Assembly (NCBI GenBank): GCA_002929135.1 | Contig: PESC01000041.1 | Location: 1-55,116, forward strand | Direction: 5' to 3' | DNA from: Methylomonas sp. | GTDB taxonomy: Bacteria; Pseudomonadota; Gammaproteobacteria; Methylococcales; Methylomonadaceae | DNA length: 55,116 nucleotides | In this document: positions 49,286 through 55,116 of the stretch, piece after piece | Numbering within the stretch: position 1 is the stretch's first letter | Layout: each line of letters starts with the position of its first letter | Program-made: the position numbers and the translations under genes | Notes under the pieces: model-generated | The model's database searches: none | What the model was told of the DNA's origin: nothing | The model's input: the letters and a program-made list of their open reading frames with translations, nothing else

Positions 49286-49755
49286 TCCGAGTCGGCCAAG
49301 GCTACGACGTTCACCGCTTCAACGACGGCGACCACATCATTCTGGGCGGCGTCACCATTCCTTACGAAAAAGGCCTGGAAGCCCATTCCGACGGCGATGT
49401 GGTGTTGCATGCACTGGCCGATGCCATTCTGGGCGCGGCGGCGTTAGGCGACATCGGCAAACACTTCCCCGATACCGATCCCGACTTCAAGGGCGCCAAC
49501 AGCCGAGTTTTGTTGCGCCACGTTTACGCTATCGTCAAAGCAAAGGGTTACACGCTGGTCAATGCCGATATCACCATCATAGCCCAGGCACCGAAAATGC
49601 TGCCGCACGTACCCGCCATGTGCGCCAACATCGCCGTCGATCTGGAAACCGACCTCGACTGCATCAACGTCAAAGCCACCACGACCGAGAAACTGGGCTT
49701 CGAAGGCCGCAAGGAAGGCATCGCCGTGCAGGCTGTGGTGTTGATAGAAAAATGA
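49282..49755 (+). CDS. ispF: 2-C-methyl-D-erythritol 2,4-cyclodiphosphate synthase
   Basis: This 157-residue trimeric enzyme closes the cyclodiphosphate ring in the MEP pathway. The zinc ligands are in GQGYDVHRF (Asp 9, His 11) and [46 protein letters not shown] and [20 protein letters not shown] follow. The length is normal. Coupled to ispD, it acts two steps after it. Confidence 0.97.
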   Translation: MIRVGQGYDVHRFNDGDHIILGGVTIPYEKGLEAHSDGDVVLHALADAILGAAALGDIGKHFPDTDPDFKGANSRVLLRHVYAIVKAKGYTLVNADITIIAQAPKMLPHVPAMCANIAVDLETDLDCINVKATTTEKLGFEGRKEGIAVQAVVLIEK

Positions 49756-49818
49756 TGACAGCCTTTCCTGTCGGGAGAAGCGTACGCTCTCCCCAAGGCA
49801 AGAGCCAAGGTGACAATC

Positions 49819-49839
49819 CCCTCTCCCTCTGGGAGAGGG
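49819..49839. repeat. Short palindrome CCCTCTCCC-TCT-GGGAGAGGG
   Basis: A 9-bp perfect stem with a 3-base loop lies between ispF and truD, followed by CCAGGGTGAGGGT. This is the widespread intergenic repeat type found in many proteobacterial genomes. No T-run follows. Confidence 0.75.
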
Positions 49840-49857
49840 CCAGGGTGAGGGTTTCAA

Positions 49858-50913
49858 ATGCACGACGACGCAAACAGGTTTTTGCTGCCTGATTGGCCCC
49901 GAGCCTACGGCGGCCCGTCGGCCACCGGCAACATCAAGTCCAACCCTGACGATTTCATCGTCGAGGAAACCTTAAGCTTCACACCTGAAGGCCATGGCGA
50001 ACACATTTTCCTTTATGTTGAAAAAGTCGGTGAAAACACTGAATACATCGCCCGCCTTTTGGCTCGTCATGCCGGGGTGCGACAGCGCGACATCGGCTAT
50101 GCCGGCTTGAAAGACCGTCACGGTCGTACCCGGCAATGGTTCAGTGTCTGGTTGCCGGGTAAGGATGCACCTGACTGGCAGGCTATCGAATCCGAACGAC
50201 TGACCATCCTGCAAGCCATCCGCCACCCGCGCAAACTCAAACGCGGCGTGTTGGCAGGCAACCGCTTCGTCATTTTGATTCGTCACTGGCAGGGCAACCG
50301 CGTACAAACCGAGCATCAATTGCAATGCATCCAGGCCACCGGCTTCCCCAATTACTTTGGCGAACAGCGTTTCGGCCATCGCGGCGGCAATATCGAAAAA
50401 GCCCTGGCCCTGTTTCAAGGGCAGCGCGTCAAACCCGAACAACGGTCGATTTACCTGTCGGCGGCAAGATCGTTGCTTTTCAACGACATACTCGCCGCAA
50501 GGGTGACAGCACAAACCTGGAATCAGGCGCTGTCCGGCGATGTATTCCAACTCGAAGGCAGTCACAGCCATTTTCTGACCGACCTTATCGACGCCCCACT
50601 CATCGAACGAGTCCGCATCAGCGACATTCATCCAACCGGCGCACTGTGGGGTCGAGGTTCACTGCGATCGAGTGGCGATGTAGCGACACGGGAACGGGCG
50701 TGCGCCGACGCGCATCCGGTATTGGTGACGGGTCTGGAATGCGCCGACTTGTCGCAAGACCGGCGTGCGCTGCGCGTCAAACCCGAAAATCTGTCCTGGC
50801 ATTGGAGCGACGACGGGCTAAATCTAGCGTTTACCTTACCCGCAGGCAGTTACGCCACCGCTTTGTTGCGCGAGATCATCGTCCACAGTGATCTGGTTGG
50901 TCATTCGGACTGA
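49858..50913 (+). CDS. truD: tRNA pseudouridine(13) synthase
   Basis: This 351-residue enzyme makes pseudouridine 13 in tRNA-Glu. The catalytic Asp lies in YAGLKDRHGRTRQWFSVWL (Asp 86), after IKSNPDDFIVEETLSFTPEG. The TruD-specific GFPNYFGEQRFGHRGGNIEK follows. The length is normal. It closes the ftsB-ispD-ispF-truD cluster; surE and pcm, often next, are absent, and accessory DNA begins instead. Confidence 0.96.
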   Translation: MHDDANRFLLPDWPRAYGGPSATGNIKSNPDDFIVEETLSFTPEGHGEHIFLYVEKVGENTEYIARLLARHAGVRQRDIGYAGLKDRHGRTRQWFSVWLPGKDAPDWQAIESERLTILQAIRHPRKLKRGVLAGNRFVILIRHWQGNRVQTEHQLQCIQATGFPNYFGEQRFGHRGGNIEKALALFQGQRVKPEQRSIYLSAARSLLFNDILAARVTAQTWNQALSGDVFQLEGSHSHFLTDLIDAPLIERVRISDIHPTGALWGRGSLRSSGDVATRERACADAHPVLVTGLECADLSQDRRALRVKPENLSWHWSDDGLNLAFTLPAGSYATALLREIIVHSDLVGHSD

Positions 50914-51014
50914 TGTTTCATTGCGGCTCGGCAAAAAACTGTGCGTCTAACCCACCCATCTACCGGCCAAGGCATCAATCGGCGAACCTCATGTTTTTTG
51001 CATGAGGAATCGCG

Positions 51015-51389
51015 ATGGGAACGAAAGCGGATTGGAGCAAACAGATCGAAAACTGGCAGCGAAGTGGCCTGAGCCAGGCGGCGTATTGTCGGCAGCAGGA
51101 TTTACCCTATCAATACTTTACGGCTCAGCTGGCGGCGTATCGAAAGCCCGCCCAACCTGGCAAGCCCGCCGTACGGCTCAGAGACAACCGACGCTCTTCA
51201 TCCCGGTACGGTAATGGCGTCTGGCTGTGTCAACGGCGTTTGCATCAGGGCGGCTTTGTCTGGTTCCAAGTGGATACGGCGGCGTTTTCGATCAGCCAGG
51301 CATAGTGGCAATAGCTGGTCGCCGGTGTCGACTGGCAGCGGTTGTCGGCACAATGCCAACCTGACTGGCAGGTTTGAACAGGCCCATAA
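51015..51389 (+). pseudogene. IS66-family accessory genes fused by deletion
   Basis: From the ATG at 51015 the frame reads KQIENWQRSGLSQAAYCRQQ, the start of the IS66 TnpA-like accessory protein. After about 60 codons it changes to NGVWLCQRRLHQGGFVW, from the IS66 TnpB protein, so the end of one and the start of the other are missing. A stop at 51303 and another at 51314 interrupt the TnpB tail (LVAGVDWQRLSA). The large TnpC transposase is absent. The element is dead. Confidence 0.75.
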
Positions 51390-51535
51390 ATCCAGCGCCT
51401 GAAGCCGTGAAATCCCAGTTAAATCACACCGAAACCGGGAAAGACTCAACAACGGACAATTACCACGTCTAACGCAAAGCTCAGCCGCGTAGCGTTAGCG
51501 GAGTCGGCTGGAGCGTTGGGTTAGGAGTTGCCAAA

Positions 51536-51757
51536 TCAAGAGTCAAGTGCGCTGATGAAGTCATCAATTGAAACACCACCTTGTTTGAGCAACCCCACCA
51601 AAGTTCCTGTCTTGATCTCGCGATGATTCGGTACAACACAGCCACTGGAACCTCTTCGAAGTACGATATGACTTCCTCTTTGACGAACGAAGACAAAGCC
51701 CAAACGTTGCAAGGCGCGTATAGCCTCGGCACCCGAAATAACCGGGATTTTAGGCAT
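51536..51757 (-). CDS. hicA: HicA-type mRNA interferase toxin
   Basis: This 73-residue toxin of the YcfA/HicA family cuts mRNA when free of its antitoxin. The dsRBD-like fold shows AIRALQRLGFVFVRQRGSHI with the catalytic His in GSH, then VVPNHREIKTGTLVGLLKQG. It overlaps the end of the antitoxin gene by eight bases (starting at 51757), so the antitoxin comes first. A start at 51766 would add three residues. Confidence 0.9.
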   Translation of the reverse strand: MPKIPVISGAEAIRALQRLGFVFVRQRGSHIVLRRGSSGCVVPNHREIKTGTLVGLLKQGGVSIDDFISALDS

Positions 51758-51956
51758 GCGCAGCAACCTGGAATGTTGTCAGCAGAGAACGGCCTGTCAA
51801 GATTAACGGAAACTCCTCTAAATACAGTTCAGTCGCCTCTTGGAGATTAGCGAGTGCCTCCTCGATACTCTCACCCTGCGTAGTTGTGCCTGTTTCAGGA
51901 TTGAGCGCAATATAACCGCCCTCGACGGCGGGTGTTAATACAGCAGACAGTTCCAT
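51750..51956 (-). CDS. hicB: HicB-type antitoxin
   Basis: This 68-residue protein has the HicB partial RNase H-like fold: VEGGYIALNPETGTTTQGES then IEEALANLQEATELYLEE. It lacks a C-terminal DNA-binding domain, so self-repression would need another part. It lies just upstream of hicA and overlaps it. AAAGG precedes the ATG. The pair should form a type II toxin-antitoxin module. Confidence 0.88.
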   Translation of the reverse strand: MELSAVLTPAVEGGYIALNPETGTTTQGESIEEALANLQEATELYLEEFPLILTGRSLLTTFQVAAHA

Positions 51957-52019
51957 AATTTTAGCCTTTCGTAAGGTTTAATCAGTGCCAAAGCATGTGG
52001 TCAAAATTCGAAGAAATGA

Positions 52020-52238
52020 CTAACTCCGTCGATATTTTGAACTGAATACGCCACAGATTCCAGCCCCAAACAGCCAAAAAGCGCTTGGTATCGGTACCAC
52101 GGCATCGGCTTGAGAATAGAGCGTATTTGATGCCGTGACAATCGTTGCTCCGTTGGGTGTGGAGATACCGAAATGAGTTATAACTAAATCTGGTGTACAG
52201 CCCGACTTGAAGAGAGGTGGCGCCCCATACGCGCCAAC
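52020..52238 (-). pseudogene. C-terminal fragment of a PEP-CTERM protein
   Basis: On the minus strand, 72 codons end with VVPIPSAFWLFGAGICGVFS and then SKYRRS and stop. This is a PEP-CTERM sorting signal: a Pro-containing motif, a hydrophobic helix and a basic tail. The stretch before it, FGISTPNGATIVTASNTLYS, looks like the exported body. No start codon is found; the frame is cut by TAA just upstream at 52239-52241. The protein would have been sorted by exosortase and sugar-linked, in line with the EpsB-like transferase at 4582. The remaining intergenic DNA to 52327 holds nothing clear. Confidence 0.65.
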
Positions 52239-52327
52239 TTAAGCCCCTAAGCCATTGTTTCCTCTTGAAAACGAGGTGTGACAACCCCATAGCAGGGTGT
52301 TTTTACCGACTAAAGTGTAAAGTCCCT

Positions 52328-52804
52328 ATGAAGTTGCCACCATCACTGGCACAATCGCTGCTGAGCCTTATCGCCTGCACCGATTCACAAACCCCGGAAC
52401 ACGCGCAAAAACTCGTAAAACAACGCACCCTACACGGCATAGACATCCTGAATTTTGTCGAAACCGTCCTTGTCTACAAACTGCCGCACTTGACGCGGGA
52501 GGAGATCAGAACCATGCTGGGCTTAGATACCGAACTCAAACAAAACCGCTTCTACCAGGAAATTGCCGAAGAAGAACGTCTGCAAGGTCGCAAGGAAGGG
52601 AACAAGGAAGGCCGCAAAGCAGAAAGCATCACCACCCTGCTGACGCGCTTACTCCGCCGTAAATTTGGCCTGCATCCGGAGCTGGAAGCGGCCTTATTGC
52701 AGCTACCCGATATGGAGCTGACAAAGCTGATGGACTTGGCCGATGCTTTGCTGGATTTTACGGTGACGAGCGATTTACAAACTGGGCTGGCTAAACACGG
52801 ATAA
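52328..52804 (+). CDS. C-terminal part of an Rpn/DUF2887-DUF4351 protein
   Basis: This 158-residue protein looks like the second half of the gene type that begins at 54683. It shares 21 identical bases (52348-52368) with the last bases of the window, in the same reading context AQSLLSL. It continues with REEIRTMLGLDTELKQNRFY, a charged linker, and a DUF4351-type end LLRRKFGLHPELEAALLQLP. The PD-(D/E)XK nuclease half is missing, so it is a 5'-truncated relative, though still open. Function unlikely or regulatory. Confidence 0.6.
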   Translation: MKLPPSLAQSLLSLIACTDSQTPEHAQKLVKQRTLHGIDILNFVETVLVYKLPHLTREEIRTMLGLDTELKQNRFYQEIAEEERLQGRKEGNKEGRKAESITTLLTRLLRRKFGLHPELEAALLQLPDMELTKLMDLADALLDFTVTSDLQTGLAKHG

Positions 52805-52839
52805 TTTGCAGCTTGAAAGAACTACGCCCCATTTTTCCC

Positions 52840-53805
52840 ATGCACGACCAGAACTTCAAAAACCTGATACTGGATTACCCGCGCCAGGCATTGGCTTTTT
52901 TTGCCCCCGAGGAAGCATCTGATGATCTGGCGCAGGCGCGCATCATTCCGGTTCGGCAAGAGCAACTGCAAGAACGCCTGGGTAACCGCTTCCGCAATCT
53001 CGACACCCCGTTGCTGGTGGAATGGCCGGACGGCAAGCGCGAAGCCCTGCTGTTTGTCATTGAAGAAGAAACCCGAAGCGACTTGTTTTCCATCTATCGT
53101 TTGGCGCATTACTGCCTGGACATCGCGGAGTTGCTAAAAACCGAACGCATCGTCCCGGTAGTGATTTTTCTCAAAGCGGGTCGGCGGCCTGCTGAATTGA
53201 AACTCGGTGGTAACCGGCATACCTACCTCAGTTTTCACTATCTGGTCTGCGATTTGAAACGGCTGTCCGCTGCCGACTACCAAGAAAGCGATAACATCGT
53301 GGCCCGGCTCAACCTGCCCAACATGCAGCATCCAAGACAACAGCGGCTGGAAATGTATTGGGCTGCTCAACTGGGTTTGGTTCGCCTCGAAACCGATCCC
53401 AATAAAATCCGTAAATACAGTGACTTCATTGATTATTATGCCGACCTGACCGAACAAGAAGTCACAGAATATCAACAGCATTACCAAACGAAAGAAGGTG
53501 AAATCATGGGCATGGTAAAAGTCTGGACAGAGCAAGGCCTGGAACAAGGCCTGGAACAAGGCCTGGAACAAGGCCTGGAACAAGGCGAACAAATAGGCAA
53601 GAAAAAGGAATGTGTCGTCTTGCTTACCCGCTTACTCCGCCGCAAATTCGGCCTGCACCCGGAGCTGGAAACAGCACTGAAACAACTGCCCAAGCTGTCA
53701 TTGGATACACTGGAAAACCTCGCGGACGACCTGCTGGATTTCAACAGCATCACCGACCTGCAAGCCTGGCTTGACCGCCGCGATGTCGAAAAGGCCGAGC
53801 AGTAA
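52840..53805 (+). CDS. Rpn-family PD-(D/E)XK protein with DUF4351
   Basis: This 321-residue protein has an N-terminal Rpn/transposase-like nuclease fold: FKNLILDYPRQALAFF, then LLVEWPDGKREALLFVIEEE with acidic residues, then IYRLAHYCLDIAELL and VPVVIFLKAG. Rpn proteins promote recombination in E. coli. The C-terminus is a DUF4351 unit (LLRRKFGLHPELETALKQLP). Between them four EQGL repeats come from a 12-bp tandem repeat. A TTG at 52813 would add nine residues. It follows the truncated relative by 35 bases. Confidence 0.8.
   Translation: MHDQNFKNLILDYPRQALAFFAPEEASDDLAQARIIPVRQEQLQERLGNRFRNLDTPLLVEWPDGKREALLFVIEEETRSDLFSIYRLAHYCLDIAELLKTERIVPVVIFLKAGRRPAELKLGGNRHTYLSFHYLVCDLKRLSAADYQESDNIVARLNLPNMQHPRQQRLEMYWAAQLGLVRLETDPNKIRKYSDFIDYYADLTEQEVTEYQQHYQTKEGEIMGMVKVWTEQGLEQGLEQGLEQGLEQGEQIGKKKECVVLLTRLLRRKFGLHPELETALKQLPKLSLDTLENLADDLLDFNSITDLQAWLDRRDVEKAEQ
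53530..53586 (+). repeat. 12-bp in-frame tandem repeat (about 4.7 copies)
   Basis: GAACAAGGCCTG is repeated four full times plus GAACAAGGC, the first copy reading GAGCAAGGCCTG. The copies are nearly identical, so the array can probably gain or lose units by slippage, changing the linker by four residues (EQGL) without a frameshift. Confidence 0.9.
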
Positions 53806-53819
53806 TCGTTGTAACTATT

Positions 53820-54105
53820 CAGCGTGAACGCAAACTTGGGGAAAGCCCCCGTTTCCCGTATGCCGCGCCGAGCACCGGAGCGTTTGGCAGGAATAGCCCG
53901 AAGGGCCAAGGATGGCCCTTTCGTCAACCTCTGCCAAACGCGAGGAGCGCAGGATAACAGCGGCATCCGGGCCGCCTGCTGACTCGCGCCTTCCCGGCGC
54001 TCGCACTGCGTGCGCCGCTGGCGTACCAATCCGCTCCCGGCGGATTGGTCTTTGGATACTTTCTTTTGGCGGCGCAAAAGTTACCCAAGGCAACGGTGGC
54101 CTGGT
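53820..54105. repeat. Intergenic composite of hairpin-rich repeat DNA
   Basis: No gene is supported here. GCGTTTGGCAG (53880) pairs with CTGCCAAACGC (53931), and an inner CGAAGGGCC pairs with GGCCCTTTCG, making a long imperfect hairpin. Near 54055-54090 the TACTTTCTTTTGGCGGCGCA stretch resembles widespread interspersed repeats. Several overlapping frames are open in both directions, as usual for GC-rich repeat DNA. Confidence 0.6.
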
Positions 54106-54344
54106 GGCTGGAATTGCTAATTGTCGATACCCGAATCATACAACCCACCGCATCTATCGATTTTCCTCGTGGCCACAAGGATGCCCCTTTTCTAATTTGC
54201 GCGGAACCCGGTAAGGCTGATTATTTGATTACCGGCGATACCGATTTCAGCGAGGCGACTGCCTTGGTTAGTGCAACGATCTGTAGCTTGAGTCAATTCG
54301 CGCAGAGGATAGCCCCCAGCGCATTGAATGTATTGAGACATTAA
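54105..54344 (+). pseudogene. C-terminal fragment of a PIN-domain (VapC-like) protein
   Basis: The frame shows HKDAPFLICAEPGKADYLIT then GDTDFSEATAL and SLSQFAQRIA. This is the last half of a PIN ribonuclease domain, with its acidic residues in the KD, GKADYLITGD and DF positions. The N-terminal half with the first Asp is missing; upstream codons come from the repeat DNA. No VapB-type antitoxin is seen. Confidence 0.65.
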
Positions 54345-54411
54345 CCCAAAATAAGCCCGGTCTTGTCAGTGGGGCTTCAAGGGTAACCTAACCACCTGCT
54401 CCGCGTTGCCA

Positions 54412-54459
54412 CTCTCCGCCACTGCCGTCAAGTCAAGGCTTGACGGCAGTGGCGGAGAG
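54412..54459. repeat. 21-bp perfect inverted repeat
   Basis: CTCTCCGCCACTGCCGTCAA plus G (54412-54432) is the exact complement of 54439-54459, with a six-base loop TCAAGG. It is followed by CGTGGGAACCAGAAAAAA, the right edge of the paired-palindrome repeat. This suggests insertion into, or replacement of, one repeat arm. Confidence 0.85.
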
Positions 54460-54597
54460 CGTGGGAACCAGAAAAAACCTGATGGAAGAAAATGAAAGCA
54501 GTACTCTGCCCAAGCTGACGCAAACCCGTCACCAACGCAAAGGATAATGCCGCCATGACTACACCGAACACCTCTTGCCAACGCCATTTCGGCTTCC

Positions 54598-54668
54598 CCG
54601 TTCCTACGAAGGCCGGGCACGTATGCCACGCGGCAGCGTGGAAACCCAAGCAGCGTATCCCCACGTTT
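54598..54668. repeat. Degenerate paired-palindrome repeat, minus orientation
   Basis: On the minus strand GGTTTCCACGCTGCCGCGTG followed by GCATACGTGCCCGGCC resembles the second hairpin and its GCATACCCGGC tail at 36239-36271. The pairing is worn. It lies just before the last gene. Confidence 0.5.
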
Positions 54669-54682
54669 GAATTTTAGTTTCC

Positions 54683-55116
54683 ATGAAAACCGACAGCCTG
54701 TTCTACCGTCTGTTTCAAGACTGGCCGCAACTGGCACTGGAACTGCTTCAACTGCCCTACAGCCCGGACAGCTACCATTTTGTTTCGGAAGAAATCAAAC
54801 AAACCGGCTTCAGAATCGACGGCTTGTTCAAGCCCGCAGACAACAAGCCCGATCAACCGCTCATCTTCGCCGAAGTGCAATATAAGCCGGATGCCGACCT
54901 TTACGGGCGCCTGTTTACCGAAATAACCCTATACCTCTACCGACAAAAAATGGCCCGTCCCTGGTGCGCCATGGTAATTTACCCCAACCGAAACACCGAA
55001 AGACCGGCGGGCATCGACTTTGAACCCTTCACCCGATTACCCCAACTCCAGCGCATCTATCTGGAAGACTACCGACGCCCCACGCTGGATACACCGGCAC
55101 AATCGCTGCTGAGCCT
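54683..55116 (+). CDS. DUF2887 / Rpn-type PD-(D/E)XK protein, cut by window end
   Basis: The first 144 residues are visible. MKTDSLFYRLFQDWPQLALE and GFRIDGLFKPADNKPDQPLI then FAEVQYKPDADLYGRL give the DUF2887 pattern, with the D...ExQ active-site residues of the Rpn nuclease fold. YLYRQKMARPWCAMVIYPNR follows. The visible end overlaps in sequence with 52348-52368, so the missing part probably resembles the protein at 52328-52804. Function is inferred as a recombination-linked nuclease. Confidence 0.8.
   Translation, partial: MKTDSLFYRLFQDWPQLALELLQLPYSPDSYHFVSEEIKQTGFRIDGLFKPADNKPDQPLIFAEVQYKPDADLYGRLFTEITLYLYRQKMARPWCAMVIYPNRNTERPAGIDFEPFTRLPQLQRIYLEDYRRPTLDTPAQSLLS

Noticed and set aside
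51982-52290. A 102-codon minus-strand frame
   Set aside because: The neighbouring frame carries the convincing PEP-CTERM ending, so this one is its shadow.
54366-54737. A 123-codon minus-strand frame
   Set aside because: It crosses an inverted repeat and a degenerate repeat and overlaps the start of the DUF2887 gene. No protein family is seen.

Overview
The window looks like a chromosomal segment of a gammaproteobacterial methylotroph, most likely of the order Methylococcales. The main clue is a lanthanide-type PQQ methanol dehydrogenase (xoxF, 21932-23785). The order tilS-pyrG-kdsA-eno-ftsB-ispD-ispF-truD (41802-50913) is a classical gammaproteobacterial arrangement. A sugar transferase of the type tied to PEP-CTERM/EpsH systems and a PEP-CTERM protein remnant also fit. 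No pmo or mxa genes are present, so methanotrophy itself is not shown. No tRNA, rRNA or CRISPR array was recognised.

Regions, left to right. (a) 1-10328 is mixed housekeeping: an IS3 scrap, ppnP, folP, a HerA-like ATPase, argC, an exopolysaccharide-type sugar transferase, a secreted S1C protease, and an operon of a divergent NAD-dependent DNA ligase with thiD and thiE. (b) 10638-14048 is the compact rmlBDAC operon for dTDP-L-rhamnose, followed by debris of an AAA-ATPase/PD-(D/E)XK gene around a small coiled-coil membrane protein, then a class I fumarase. (c) 18001-21626 holds one flagellin and a Maf/DUF115 motility accessory factor. (d) 21932-23844 is xoxF with its own leader and a strong terminator. 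(e) 24312-30576 holds pmbA/tldE, tldD, a membrane protein, rlmJ, cca and thpR. (f) 30580-41481 is a full minus-strand flgBCDEFGHIJKL operon with a sigma-54-type promoter in front of flgB. (g) 41802-50913 is the conserved housekeeping block, interrupted by small accessory genes. (h) 51000-55116 is an accessory tail of IS66 debris, a HicBA toxin-antitoxin pair, a PEP-CTERM fragment, Rpn-type PD-(D/E)XK/DUF4351 proteins and a PIN-domain scrap.

The strongest unusual observation is in flgI. An array of paired palindromic repeats (two 89-bp tandem units plus partial units, 36019-36312) lies inside the signal-peptide coding region. The reading frame stays open, so the predicted leader is about 126 residues instead of about 20-25. 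Relatives of the same repeat are scattered through the window (4519, 17131, 18949, 24193, 54412, 54598), and one copy has cut off the start of a coiled-coil gene. Further points are an ftsB whose only well-placed start is ATT, three remnants of the same gene end around a coiled-coil gene, and a minus-strand terminator with no clear gene in front of it at 10385-10417.

Functionally, the window combines surface sugar synthesis (rmlBDAC, the EpsB-like transferase, the DUF115 accessory factor), flagellar rod, hook and filament structure, and methanol oxidation, with nucleotide, isoprenoid, arginine and thiamine metabolism around them. Gene calls rest on recognised protein motifs and lengths. No database search was run.
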